DNA from: Ulvibacter antarcticus
Lineage (GTDB): Bacteria; Bacteroidota; Bacteroidia; Flavobacteriales; Flavobacteriaceae
NCBI RefSeq assembly: GCF_003688405.1
Contig: NZ_REFC01000018.1
Location: 1-41,050, forward strand
Direction: 5' to 3'
Length of the DNA stretch: 41,050 nucleotides
Shown: positions 17,276 to 26,083 of the stretch, piece after piece
Numbering within the stretch: the stretch's first letter is position 1
Layout of the letters: each line of letters opens with the position of its first letter
The notes under the pieces: generated by a model
What the model saw: only the letters and a program-made list of their open reading frames with translations
Told to the model about the DNA's origin: nothing
Database searches by the model: none
Translations under genes and position numbers: made by a program

Positions 17276-17965
17276 TTGATAAACATTATTGAAATTATTA
17301 TTGGAATCATAACATCCTTTATAATAGGTGTTATTTTGGTATGTATAGGAATTTATCTCATTCCTCATCATTGGACTATTAGAATTATCAAATATCTAAA
17401 GCCGTCATTGCTTAAAGATATTTTTCGAAGAAACAATAAATACTTCAACTCTATTTTGGGGATTTTAATGGATGGAACTTTTACTGATAATTATAAAGAT
17501 GAAGAAGAGGCAAAAAGTAAAATTGATGAGATTAAAAAACTAAAGGTTGATTTAAATAAAATCGAACAAAATATGTTTACGATTGACTTGTTGTCTGATT
17601 TATTTAAAACATTAAGTTTTGCAGCTATAAATTACACAATGAATACCACTTCTGATGTTATAGAAAATATAGCGAATTATTTTAGAAATTATACTTCCAG
17701 ACTTGAAGACACTTCTTACAGAAGAAATTTTGCGACTGATATACTTAACAAATTCGAAGAAATGAACACTCACATTATGGAAACTAAAGATTATGAAAGC
17801 GAAGATAGTTTAGGCGAATATGGAACAAAAATGAGTCGTGGAAGTGCCTCAAGAAATTTTGGAAGTTATTTAGAAAATGAAAAGGTGGAGTTAAATAAAA
17901 CACGAAATTTGATAACTGATAGCATTAAATTAAAAGCAATCGATTTAATGAATCAAGCGAGATGA
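17276..17965 (+). CDS. membrane-anchored hypothetical protein, 229 aa
   Basis: One long hydrophobic N-terminal segment (about residues 4-32, IGIITSFIIGVILVCIGIYL) is followed by a mostly helical cytoplasmic domain. No family is recognised. The start is TTG 17276, 29 bases from the cassette edge. Its last 4 bases overlap the start of the nucleotidyltransferase gene (ATGA), implying coupled translation and perhaps a shared task. Arms GTTGCCCACA and TGTGGGCAAC pair perfectly. Confidence 0.65.
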   Translation: MINIIEIIIGIITSFIIGVILVCIGIYLIPHHWTIRIIKYLKPSLLKDIFRRNNKYFNSILGILMDGTFTDNYKDEEEAKSKIDEIKKLKVDLNKIEQNMFTIDLLSDLFKTLSFAAINYTMNTTSDVIENIANYFRNYTSRLEDTSYRRNFATDILNKFEEMNTHIMETKDYESEDSLGEYGTKMSRGSASRNFGSYLENEKVELNKTRNLITDSIKLKAIDLMNQAR

Positions 17966-18249
17966 AAAAGGAAATTCAAGAATTAATTAAAAACCTTCCA
18001 AACTTATCTAAAGCATATTTATTTGGTAGTAGAGCAAAAAATACACATAATGATGATTCCGATTATGATATTTGTATTGTTATTAAGGATTTAGATAAAG
18101 ATTTAGTATTCAAAACCATTACAGATTATATGATTGCAAACAAGGATTTTATCCAACCTTTAGTTTTGACAGATGATGAATTTAATGAGAAAATTCAAAT
18201 AGAAATATACAAACGAGAAATTGTTGAAAACGGAAAATTAATCGCGTGA
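17962..18249 (+). CDS. MNT-type nucleotidyltransferase
   Basis: A 95-residue minimal nucleotidyltransferase. The fold's signature is clear: GSRAKN (about 22-27) and the catalytic DSDYD pair (about 33-37). MNT proteins often serve as antitoxins that AMPylate a HEPN toxin. No HEPN motif is evident in the upstream partner, which is a membrane-anchored helical protein. The pair could therefore be a variant two-gene module, or the enzyme may act alone. The two genes overlap by 4 bases. Confidence 0.82.
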   Translation: MKKEIQELIKNLPNLSKAYLFGSRAKNTHNDDSDYDICIVIKDLDKDLVFKTITDYMIANKDFIQPLVLTDDEFNEKIQIEIYKREIVENGKLIA

Positions 18250-18255
18250 AATAAC

Positions 18256-18476
18256 TGTGGGCAACAACGTATAATAATCATGGCTTTTGGGCTGCAAAGT
18301 ACTGTGTTTACTGCAAATAATTGACTATATTGGTTTCTGAAAAATCGAGTAAGCTTGCCCTTCTGAGTCTCACGCAGCTCCAAATAATTGGAACTAAGAA
18401 GAGAATTGAAGAACTGTCGCTGCTTCAAGCCGCACGCTGCGCCAAGCGCCACGATTATTATACAAACCCGTTGGCG
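18256..18476 (+). repeat. attC-like element, family B
   Basis: R'' TGTGGGCAAC perfectly complements GTTGCCCACA at 17247. Spacer AACG, L'' GTATAATAATCATGG, L' CCACGATTATTATAC, G|TT at 18470. Confidence 0.85.
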
Positions 18477-18492
18477 ATAATTTGACAAGACT

Positions 18493-19122
18493 ATGAAAAA
18501 TATAATTTACATACTATTATTCTGCATGTCAGTGGTATCTTGTCAATCACAAACAAAAAAGTCAGAATCGAACAGAATTGTTGGTGGACCGTGTGAAGGC
18601 TGTGAGGCAATATTTGAGTACGGACAAAAAATATTGACTTCAACTGATACTCTTCCTGATTTTCAAAATAATGAACCTAAATTAAAAATTACTGGTACGG
18701 TATATAAAAAAGATGGAAAAACACCGGCCTCAAATGTTATTCTTTACATTTATCATACTAATAGAGAAGGAATTTATGAAACTAAAGGAAACGAAAAGAA
18801 TTGGGGAAAAAGGCATGGATTTATAAGAGGTTGGACTAAAACAGATGAAATTGGTCAATATACTTTTTTTACCTTTCGCCCAGCGGCTTATCCAAATCGT
18901 CTTGAACCTGAACATATTCATATGACAATAAAGGAATCTGATAAGAACGAATATTATATTGATGACATTATGTTCAATGATGACTCCAAATTAACCAATT
19001 CTATCAAACAAAATTTAAGAAATAGAGCTGGTTCTGGAATAGTTGAACTCAAAGTAGAAGACAAAATTTTGATCGCGAAAAGAAACATAATTTTAGGTTT
19101 AAACATTCCTGATTATGACTGA
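18493..19122 (+). CDS. intradiol ring-cleavage dioxygenase-like lipoprotein
   Basis: A 209-residue lipoprotein with a signal MKNIIYILLFCMSVVSC (lipobox SVVSC, Cys 17). The mature part follows the intradiol dioxygenase beta-sandwich. Strand LKITGTVYKKDG leads to YIYHTNREGIYE, then RGWTKTDEIGQYTFFTFRP, AAYPNR and EHIHM. The Tyr and HIH residues occupy the positions of the Fe(III) ligands of protocatechuate/catechol 1,2-type enzymes. Surface-anchored members of this family are common in Bacteroidota and their substrates are unclear. Sole gene of a cassette with perfect arms GTTGGCGATA/TATCGCCAAC. Confidence 0.8.
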   Translation: MKNIIYILLFCMSVVSCQSQTKKSESNRIVGGPCEGCEAIFEYGQKILTSTDTLPDFQNNEPKLKITGTVYKKDGKTPASNVILYIYHTNREGIYETKGNEKNWGKRHGFIRGWTKTDEIGQYTFFTFRPAAYPNRLEPEHIHMTIKESDKNEYYIDDIMFNDDSKLTNSIKQNLRNRAGSGIVELKVEDKILIAKRNIILGLNIPDYD

Positions 19123-19130
19123 ATAAAAAC

Positions 19131-19351
19131 TATCGCCAACCATGTATAATAATCATGGCTTTTGGGCTGCAAAGCACTATGTTTACTGCAAATAATTAAC
19201 TATCTTGATTTCTGATAAATCGAACTCGCTTGCCTTTCTGAGTCTCACGCAGCTCCGAATAATTGGAACTAAGAAGAGAATTGGAAAACTGTCGCTGCTT
19301 CAAGCCGCACACTGCGCCAAGCGCCACGATTATTATACAAACCCGTTGTAA
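19131..19351 (+). repeat. attC-like element, family B
   Basis: R'' TATCGCCAAC perfectly complements GTTGGCGATA at 18470. Spacer CATG, L'' GTATAATAATCATGG, L' CCACGATTATTATAC, G|TT at 19345. Confidence 0.85.
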
Positions 19352-19357
19352 CCAATT

Positions 19358-19783
19358 ATGAAAAAAGCGTTAAGCAAATTAAAAATTATTCTGATTTTTT
19401 TGATTGTTAACCTAGTTGGATGCGACTCAGTGAAAAATAAAAGCATTCAAAATGAGAAGAACTTAATTATTGGAACTTGGATAATTGAAAAGAGTACTTA
19501 TAACGGACAGGGTTCACCTGTAACTAAAGGAACAAATCTAAAATTTACCACAGATAATCAGGTTACATATACTCTATCCAAATTCGGCCAAAATTTTGAA
19601 GATATAAGTGCTATTGGTTTGTGGGAGTTAAACAATGGAATCGTGACAATTGACTATGGAAATGAAGAACTATATGGGGAAAAACAAGTTTGGCGGATTA
19701 TCAAACTGACTGATAAAATTTTGAAATGGGAAATGGAAATGCAAAGCGGAATACAGGAAGAAATTTATAATCGGAAAAAATAA
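19358..19783 (+). CDS. lipocalin-like lipoprotein, 141 aa
   Basis: The signal peptide ends in LVGC (Cys about 22). The mature part begins with IIGTWIIEKSTYNGQG and continues with alternating strands and a GLWELNNGIVTI motif, as in small bacterial lipocalin-like or DUF4488-type lipoproteins that read G-x-W near the N-terminus. A ligand is not known. ATG 19358 lies only 13 bases from the cassette edge, the shortest leader in this array. Arms GTTGTAACCA and TGGTTACAAC pair perfectly. Confidence 0.7.
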   Translation: MKKALSKLKIILIFLIVNLVGCDSVKNKSIQNEKNLIIGTWIIEKSTYNGQGSPVTKGTNLKFTTDNQVTYTLSKFGQNFEDISAIGLWELNNGIVTIDYGNEELYGEKQVWRIIKLTDKILKWEMEMQSGIQEEIYNRKK

Positions 19784-19784
19784 C

Positions 19785-20005
19785 TGGTTACAACCACGAA
19801 TATGCAATCATGGCTTAGTGGGAAATTGAATTATATTTCCTAGTTTTAATCAAAATATGATACGTCGGAATAATCCGAACTCGCTTGCCCTTCTGAGTCT
19901 CACGCAGCTTCGGAGCATTGAGCCGAAACGAACGATTGATGGCTCAAGCTGCTTCAAGCCGCACGCTGCGCCAGGCGCCACGATTCATATTCAAACCCGT
20001 TGTAA
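19785..20005 (+). repeat. attC-like element, family C
   Basis: R'' TGGTTACAAC perfectly complements GTTGTAACCA at 19345. Spacer CACG, L'' GAATATGCAATCATGG, L' CCACGATTCATATTC, G|TT at 19999. Confidence 0.85.
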
Positions 20006-20018
20006 GCAATTAAAACCA

Positions 20019-21056
20019 ATGAAAATGAAATATATAATTTACACTTTAATGCTAAGTTCTTTACTTAGCTATGCGCAAATTGACATTAACCAAAATACTT
20101 TTGTAAATAAAGAAATTGAGATTTGCTTAGAAATTAAAGAAAAAATGGATTTACAAAACAGTAGATTTAAAACAGAATACTCATACGATGAGATATTTGA
20201 TAGAATTTTATCTGTAATTGGTATTAACAGAAATTTTGAATTAGTAGAATGTAACAATATTAATAATGCAGTTGCTTATACTCGGTTTGAGGAAAATATC
20301 GGTTATGTTAGATATATAGCATATGATGATAATTTTATGGGGAGAATTGAAAAAAATTCAAATGATTGGGCGAAAATAGGAATATTAGCGCACGAAATAG
20401 GACATCATCTTAATTTTCATAATTTAACCTATATTGATAATCTTGCAGATAAAAGAAGCCAAGAAATCGAATCTGATGAATTTGCAGGTTTTGTTCTGCA
20501 AAAATTAGGTGCGACTTTAAATGACGCTAAATTATTTATCAAAGTCAGCAATGATGAAATAGACGACACGAATTCTACTCATCCAAAAAGGAGTTCGCGA
20601 TTAAAGGCAATAGAAAGAGGATACACAAATGCTAAAAACGGTGAAACAATTAAAAAAACAAAGGATAAAAGCATTTCAGATGAAAGTGAAACTCCAGTTG
20701 AGCCGCCAAGTATAACAAGTGAATTAGGTGTTTATACAACTAATGAAATCGGTGAAGATTTGAGAAATGGAATTACGGCTAGGACAAAGTATGACAACAA
20801 AATAATCACTGTAAAAGCACAAGTTTTTAGTTTAGATCTAGAAAGAGATTACAAATCGAATAAAGAAATGAAAGTAATTAGAACTTCTGATCTAGACGAT
20901 GGTAGGCTTAGGAGCTTAAGAGGTAGTTTTAATTGTTATTTTAATAAAAATTCAAATCTGTCTGATGTCAAACCAAATGACGTAGTATATATTACTGGTA
21001 AGGCAAAAATTGAAAATGGAAGAATATCACTTTTTGATTGTACATTGAAACATTAA
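20019..21056 (+). CDS. exported M48-like metalloprotease with C-terminal OB-fold-like domain
   Basis: A 345-residue protein with a signal peptide (about 1-20, ending SYAQ). A zinc protease core follows: the HExxH motif is H125-E-I-G-H129, with a likely third ligand in ESDEFAG (E151 or E154), the spacing seen in M48 peptidases. After a hydrophilic linker (about 205-240), the C-terminal 100 residues resemble the tRNA_anti-like OB domain (KIITVKAQVFSLD and DVVYITGKAKIENGRI). I start at ATG 20019; a longer frame upstream reads through the repeat and is rejected. Sole gene of its cassette. Substrate unknown. Confidence 0.75.
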   Translation: MKMKYIIYTLMLSSLLSYAQIDINQNTFVNKEIEICLEIKEKMDLQNSRFKTEYSYDEIFDRILSVIGINRNFELVECNNINNAVAYTRFEENIGYVRYIAYDDNFMGRIEKNSNDWAKIGILAHEIGHHLNFHNLTYIDNLADKRSQEIESDEFAGFVLQKLGATLNDAKLFIKVSNDEIDDTNSTHPKRSSRLKAIERGYTNAKNGETIKKTKDKSISDESETPVEPPSITSELGVYTTNEIGEDLRNGITARTKYDNKIITVKAQVFSLDLERDYKSNKEMKVIRTSDLDDGRLRSLRGSFNCYFNKNSNLSDVKPNDVVYITGKAKIENGRISLFDCTLKH

Positions 21057-21057
21057 C

Positions 21058-21277
21058 TGCTCACAACAACGAATATGCAATCATGGCTTAGTGGGAAATT
21101 GAATTATATTTCCTAGTTTTAATCAAAATATGATTCGTCGGAACAATCCGAACTTGCTTGCCCTTCTGAGTCTCACGCAGCTTCGGAGAATTGAGCTGAA
21201 ACGAGTGATTGATGGCTGAGCTACTTCAAGCCGCACGCTTCGCCAGGCGCCACGATTCATATTCAAACCCGTTGGCA
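21058..21277 (+). repeat. attC-like element, family C
   Basis: R'' TGCTCACAAC, 9 of 10 against GTTGTAAGCA at 19999. L'' GAATATGCAATCATGG, L' CCACGATTCATATTC, G|TT at 21271. Confidence 0.83.
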
Positions 21278-21299
21278 ATAATTAGAAACACGAATCAAT

Positions 21300-21470
21300 A
21301 TGACTCTAGAACATTTCTTCCTTGATCTTCCGATTAATACTCCAATAAATCTTTCTGAAAGTGATGAGAAAAATTTTAAACCATTTTTACATTGGTTTTC
21401 ATCATTTAAAATAGAAGGTTATAATCGGGTAAGAAAAAAACAATCGACCTTCGAACTTATAGCTAGATAA
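21300..21470 (+). CDS. small hypothetical protein, 56 aa
   Basis: A short frame starting MTLEHFFLDLPINTPINLSE and ending FELIAR. It lies in the usual gene position, 29 bases into the cassette. No family is recognised. It could be the surviving N-terminus of a longer protein cut short by deletion, because the next gene begins only 32 bases later. Confidence that it is translated is modest. Confidence 0.4.
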   Translation: MTLEHFFLDLPINTPINLSESDEKNFKPFLHWFSSFKIEGYNRVRKKQSTFELIAR

Positions 21471-21502
21471 AAAAAACTATAAATAATTAAGTATTATTAA
21501 CT

Positions 21503-22345
21503 ATGGATACTTTAAAAGAAATACTTAGCTATCTTAAAATCTTCTTCATTGTCATATTGATTTTTTTCATGTTCAGTTTAATATTTGAGCATAAACAAAA
21601 TGATAATTTTCTTCAAGAAATAAAAAATAATACAAGTATACACTCATTAGAATCTAATGATCCTGACAAGGAAATGTTTAAAAATGAATTAGAATATTAC
21701 TTAAAAAAACAGTCCATATTAGACTCCGTAAGGAATAATTTAACCGTAAATCAAGTAGATAAACTAATACGAAATTTAAGCACCTCAAATATTAGTTTTA
21801 ATGTCCCCAAACAGATATACATCGGTGATGAACACCCAGTAATTTTATTAGCATCTTATGGCTTGACCAAAATAGACTTAGAGAAAAGTTTGGATTCAAT
21901 TCTAGGAAAAAAAAATCAAGATAAAATTGAAACACTTAGTATAAGGTCAAGTGTCTTAATAGAAGCTCATTTAACTGGTGAACATTTTTCTATAACATCT
22001 GGAAGTCCAATAAGGCAACCTTTATCCGAATTCAATGCAACTAAATGGGAGTGGATTGTAGAACCAAGGCTGAAAGGTAATAAAGTATTAACATTAACTA
22101 TAAACGCAGTGCTAAATTCCAATGGAAAAGAAATTCCATTTACTCTTCAATCTTTCAACAAAAAAATACAGGTAAAGGTTAAAAATAGATTTTTATATTG
22201 GATTAAAACGAATGAAACGTTAATTCTAGGTTTACTAACACTTATCACAACTTTTTTAGCAGTGTACTACGGATATTATTTAGGTAAGAATTCTTTAAAA
22301 AATAAAAAGAAGAAGCACAAGAATGATACAAAGAATAAAAAATAA
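21503..22345 (+). CDS. membrane protein with two terminal helices, 280 aa
   Basis: A hydrophobic segment at about residues 10-28 and a second at about 237-260 flank a soluble domain of about 200 residues, which should face the periplasm. The tail is extremely rich in Lys and Asn. The middle contains a beta-rich part (GDEHPVILLASYG; SVLIEAHLTGEHFSI). No family is recognised with certainty. It follows the 56-residue frame by 32 bases in the same cassette, whose arms GTTGGCAATA/TATTGCCAAC pair perfectly. Confidence 0.65.
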   Translation: MDTLKEILSYLKIFFIVILIFFMFSLIFEHKQNDNFLQEIKNNTSIHSLESNDPDKEMFKNELEYYLKKQSILDSVRNNLTVNQVDKLIRNLSTSNISFNVPKQIYIGDEHPVILLASYGLTKIDLEKSLDSILGKKNQDKIETLSIRSSVLIEAHLTGEHFSITSGSPIRQPLSEFNATKWEWIVEPRLKGNKVLTLTINAVLNSNGKEIPFTLQSFNKKIQVKVKNRFLYWIKTNETLILGLLTLITTFLAVYYGYYLGKNSLKNKKKKHKNDTKNKK

Positions 22346-22346
22346 C

Positions 22347-22567
22347 TATTGCCAACACCGTATAATAATCATGGCTTTTGGGCTGCAAAGCACTGTGTTT
22401 ACTGCAAATAATTGACTATATTAGTTTCTGAAAAATCGAGGAAGCTTGCCTTTCTGAGTCTCACGCAGCTCCGAATAATTGGAACTAAGAAGAGAATTGG
22501 AGAACTGTCGCTGCTGCCGTCAACGCGCTGCGCCAAGCGCCACGATTATTATACAAACCCGTTGTGT
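22347..22567 (+). repeat. attC-like element, family B
   Basis: R'' TATTGCCAAC perfectly complements GTTGGCAATA at 21271. L'' GTATAATAATCATGG, L' CCACGATTATTATAC, G|TT at 22561. The interior is altered: CTGCCGTCAACGCGCTGCGCC replaces the usual CAAGCCGCACGCTGCGCC context. Confidence 0.82.
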
Positions 22568-22596
22568 TTAATGCTGAAAATAACGTTTAAAATTAA

Positions 22597-22986
22597 ATGA
22601 CAAAAAAACGAATTAATACTAATTTACATTATGCTCAATACGTAATAGCCCGGATTATTCTTTTTGCTGGAATTGGATTTCTGATTTATAGCATTTGGAT
22701 TCAAAAAATCGGAGCAATTATTTTTCTTTCCTTCTTCGTGATTTATATTCTAATTTTGATGAAAAAGGTTTTTTACAAACCGACAGAAATAGAGTTTGAT
22801 GAAAACTATATTTATATCGAAAATGGTAATGAACGGATTGAAATAAATAAAATTATTAGAATTAAAAGAAATCGACTTATATTTGATTTAAACGGGGTTG
22901 AATCGAAATTGAAATTACCGAATCTTCGAATATTCGATGGAAAGTGGATTGAATTGAAAGAACTGATTCTAAATAAAAAGCACTAA
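22597..22986 (+). CDS. two-helix membrane protein with PH-like C-terminus, 129 aa
   Basis: Two hydrophobic helices (about residues 13-30 and 36-52) are followed by a short beta-rich domain (EIEFDENYIYIENGNERIEI, then IRIKRNRLIF). This arrangement is like bacterial PH-domain membrane proteins. Function unknown. The stop TAA (22984-22986) touches R''. Arms GTTGTGTTTA and AAAACACAAC match at 9 of 10. Confidence 0.6.
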   Translation: MTKKRINTNLHYAQYVIARIILFAGIGFLIYSIWIQKIGAIIFLSFFVIYILILMKKVFYKPTEIEFDENYIYIENGNERIEINKIIRIKRNRLIFDLNGVESKLKLPNLRIFDGKWIELKELILNKKH

Positions 22987-23204
22987 AACACAACCACGAA
23001 TATGCAATCATGGCTTATTGGGAAATTACATTGAAATTATTACTTTTAATCAAAATATGATTCGTCGGAACAATCCGAACACGCTTGCCCTTCTGAGTCT
23101 CACGCAGCTTCGGAGAATTGAGCTGAAACGAACGATTGATGGTTGAGCTGCTTCAAGCCGCACGCTTCGCCAGGCGCCACGATTCATATTCAAACCCGTT
23201 GCCA
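22985..23204 (+). repeat. attC-like element, family C
   Basis: R'' AAAACACAAC against GTTGTGTTTA at 22561. Spacer CACG, L'' GAATATGCAATCATGG, L' CCACGATTCATATTC, G|TT at 23198. Confidence 0.83.
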
Positions 23205-23230
23205 GTAATTATAAAAAAACCAATCGATAA

Positions 23231-24160
23231 ATGACAGTTCCAGATTTCCAATCATTTTTTTATCCAATTTTAAAATTTGCGTCTGACAAAAAAGAACATT
23301 CATTAAATGAAGTTCGTGATTATTTGACAGAATATTTTGAACTCACAGATGAAGCAAAATCCGAAAGAGTCCCGAGTGGAACGTAAACGAAATTTGACAA
23401 TCGAATTTATTGGACTAAAAGCTATTTTTCGAAAGCTAAACTTATCGAAAATACGAAAAGGTCACATTTCATAGTTACAGAAAGAGGATTGAAGTTTTTG
23501 AACAAACACAATTCAGACATCAAAATCAAGGATTTAAAAACGATTGACGAATTTAAAGAGTTTAACGAGGGAACTAATTCTACAAATGATAATCCAAAAA
23601 AAGTAGAAAAGACAGAAATAATTTCAACTGACGATACTCAAACACCTTTAGAAAAATTAGAGGAAACATTTGAGTTTATACAAAATGAACTTGCATCTGA
23701 ACTTTTGGACAAAATAAGGATTAACTCTTGGCAATTTTTTGAGGACTTAGTAATCGATTTAATGATTAATATGGGTTATGGTGGCTCGAAGAGTAAAGCT
23801 GGAAAATCAATTCAAAGAACGAATGACGAAGGAATTGACGGAATAATAAATGAAGATAAACTTGGACTAGATTTAATTTATCTACAAGCTAAATTGTGGC
23901 AAAAAGAAACAACTATTTCAAGACCTGAGGTTCAAAAATTTGTGGGCGCATTACACGGAAAAAGAGCAAAAAAAGGGGTCTTCATTACGACTAGCTCATT
24001 TACAAAGGGTGCGATTGAATATGTAAAAACAATCGACCCAAAAGTGATTTTAATTGACGGAGAAACATTGACGAATTTAATGATTGAACATAATGTCGGA
24101 ACAACAGTTATAGCAAGTTATCAAATTAAGAAAATTGATTTAGACTATTTCGAAAAATAA
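23231..24160 (+). pseudogene. mrr: Mrr-type restriction endonuclease interrupted by an in-frame stop
   Basis: Read from ATG 23231, the first 51 codons give an Mrr N-terminal winged-helix domain (VPDFQSFFYPILKFA, ELTDEAKSERVPSGT). TAA at 23384 then interrupts the frame. After the stop the same frame continues with TKFDNRIYWTKSYFSKAKLI and TERGLKFLN, completing the domain. The catalytic domain follows, with EGIDGII and YLQAKLW forming the D-(x)n-QxK active site of Mrr enzymes, which cut methylated foreign DNA. The lesion is a single nonsense codon with no shift. Translation could restart at TTG 23489, giving a catalytic domain without DNA-recognition part. Arms GTTGCCAGTA/TACTGGCAAC pair perfectly. 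Confidence 0.82.
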
Positions 24161-24161
24161 C

Positions 24162-24381
24162 TACTGGCAACAACGAATATGCAATCATGGCTTAGTGGGA
24201 AATTGATTTGAAATTCCTACTTTTAATCAAAATATGATTCGTCGGAACAATCCGAACACGCTTGCCCTTCTGAGTCTCACGCAGCTTCGGAGAATTGAGC
24301 CGAAACGAGCTATTGATGGTTGAGCTGCTTCAAGCCGCACGCTGCGCCAAGCGCCACGATTCATATTCAAACCCGTTACTT
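24162..24381 (+). repeat. attC-like element, family C
   Basis: R'' TACTGGCAAC perfectly complements GTTGCCAGTA at 23198. L'' GAATATGCAATCATGG, L' CCACGATTCATATTC, G|TT at 24375. Confidence 0.85.
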
Positions 24382-24656
24382 TCAATCGCTCGGAAAAAAA
24401 ATCATCTTATTTCCTTTCCGAACTTCAAAATTAGGAAAAAGCTAATCCTCGAACGGACGAACCACTCTCCTATCTGATCCAATTTTGATTCGTTTTCAAA
24501 ATCTACAATTCGGTCAACTTAAAACTTTGCTTTCAATTCAACTTCTGATGCAATTATTTTTACTCGTTATTTTCAATCCGAAAAGTCTATTCTGAAAACA
24601 ATGGTTTGTATTAGTCTTTAGGCTCGTGTCTCGCACAGAAAGTAACAATGTATAAA
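24375..24656 (+). other. gene-less cassette NC6 (possible structured RNA)
   Basis: Arms GTTACTTTC and GAAAGTAAC pair perfectly, a different arm from NC1-NC5. The hairpin CGGAAA/TTTCCG is kept with altered inner pairs. The blocks AAAAAGCTAATCCTCGAAC, ACCACTCTCCTATCTGAT and CTCGTGTCTCGC persist. No gene. Confidence 0.7.
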
Positions 24657-24857
24657 AATCATGGCTTTTGAGCTGAAAAGTATCATGTTTGCTACAAATA
24701 ATTAACTATCTTGGTTTCTGATAAATCGAGGAAGCTTGCCTCTCTGAGTCTCACGCAGCTCCGAATAATTGGAACTAACCCGAGAACAGAACAACTGTCG
24801 CTGCTTCAAGCCGCACGCTGCGCCAAGCGCCACGATTGTTATACAAACCCGTTGCCA
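24648..24857 (+). repeat. attC-like element, family B
   Basis: R'' GAAAGTAAC, L'' GTATAAAAATCATGG, L' CCACGATTGTTATAC, G|TT at 24851. The L boxes match the element at 16561. Confidence 0.82.
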
Positions 24858-24898
24858 GAAATGGGAAAGCAACATTATACATTTAAAAAACAGATAGA

Positions 24899-25318
24899 AT
24901 GGAATTAACTAGCGATCCAAAAGTTAAAGAGGTTTTTGACAATTATCCTAAATCTGCAAAAAAGCAATTACTTAAGTTGAGAGATTTAGTTTTGAAAACA
25001 GCAACTGAAATTGACGGACTTGAAAAACTTGAGGAAACGCTTAAATGGAGAGAACCAAGTTATCTAACAAAATATGGAAGTACCATACGAATGGATTGGA
25101 AAGAAAAAACCCCGGATGAATATGCCATATATTTCAAATGTACTTCAAGTTTAGTTCAAACATTCCGAATAGTCTATAAAGACAAATTCAAATTTGGAGG
25201 AAAAAGAGCAATTATTTTTCAACTTGATGACAAAATCCCTGAAAAAGAATTAAAGCATTGTATTTCTATGGCGTTAACATATCATAAAGTAAAACACCTT
25301 CCACTTTTGGGTGCTTAG
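24899..25318 (+). CDS. DUF1801 (YdhG-like) protein
   Basis: A 139-residue soluble protein matching DUF1801. It has a helical N-terminus (YPKSAKKQLLKLRDLVLKTA), then the ETLKWREPSYLTK motif (about 46-58), a strand EYAIYFKCTSS and the C-terminal helix ELKHCISMALTYHKVKH. These proteins have an iron-chaperone-like (frataxin-resembling) fold and an unsettled function. ATG 24899 is 48 bases from the cassette edge. About 80 bases after the stop hold nothing recognisable. Arms GTTGCCAGAA and TACTGGCAAC match at 9 of 10. Confidence 0.82.
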   Translation: MELTSDPKVKEVFDNYPKSAKKQLLKLRDLVLKTATEIDGLEKLEETLKWREPSYLTKYGSTIRMDWKEKTPDEYAIYFKCTSSLVQTFRIVYKDKFKFGGKRAIIFQLDDKIPEKELKHCISMALTYHKVKHLPLLGA

Positions 25319-25401
25319 AATGACTGAATAGAATTATCACTCAAACGGAATTGACGAGTGCGCGAAAAAAAACGAAAAATGACAAGCAGATCTGAAACCA
25401 C

Positions 25402-25622
25402 TACTGGCAACAACGAATATGCAATCATGGCTTAGTGGGAAATTGAATTGAAATTCCTACTTTTAATCAAAATATGATTCGTCGGAACAATCCGAACTCG
25501 CTTGCCCTTCTGAGTCTCACGCAGCTTCGGAGCATTGAGCCGAAACGAGCTATTGATGGTTCGAGCTGCTTCAAGCCGCACGCTGCGCCAAGCGCCACGA
25601 TTCATATTCAAACCCGTTACAT
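25402..25622 (+). repeat. attC-like element, family C
   Basis: R'' TACTGGCAAC, 9 of 10 against GTTGCCAGAA at 24851. L'' GAATATGCAATCATGG, L' CCACGATTCATATTC, G|TT at 25616. Confidence 0.83.
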
Positions 25623-25811
25623 ATTATAGCTCGGAAAAAAAATCATCTGATTTCCTTTCCGAGCGGACAATTGGTTCTTCTGAGCTTATCGCGAAGTCGG
25701 CAAATCCTGCTTCTGATATTATTACTGGTCAGTTTCATTTCCGATTGGCTTGCGACTGAATAAGGTGGTTCTCCCCTGCCCGATGGTTCGTGTCTCGCTA
25801 CAAAATGTAAC
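25616..25811 (+). other. gene-less cassette NC7, short and diverged
   Basis: At 196 bases this is the shortest member. It keeps the 5' hairpin, here extended to CTCGGAAA/TTTCCGAG, and the 3' block GGTTCGTGTCTCGC. The middle has been replaced by unrelated sequence. Arms GTTACATATT and AAAATGTAAC match at 9 of 10. Conservation of only the two ends suggests these are the functional parts. Confidence 0.65.
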
Positions 25812-26023
25812 AATATATATCGTTCATTGCTTAAATTTTAACTGAAAGAATGATTTGTATTTAGAATTAACTATTTTAGTTCATCGGAATGAATCGTCAA
25901 GGCTTGCCTTTCTGAGTCTCACGCTTCTCTGAATAATTTGGAAAACAATCGAATTTTGCGATCGAGAAGCTGCCAACAGCGCGCAAGCCCATTCGCAACA
26001 AACATTATACAAACCCGTTGTAA
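25802..26023 (+). repeat. attC-like element, diverged family D
   Basis: R'' AAAATGTAAC, L'' ATATATCGTTCATTGC, L' GCAACAAACATTATAC, G|TT at 26017. The interior sequence differs strongly from all others but keeps paired stems GGCTTGC/GCAAGCC and GCTTCTC/GAGAAGC. Confidence 0.8.
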
Positions 26024-26083
26024 AGCAGTTAAAAAATTTCAGGAAAATATAATATTTGAACGCGAATGTTGTAAATTTGAGTT

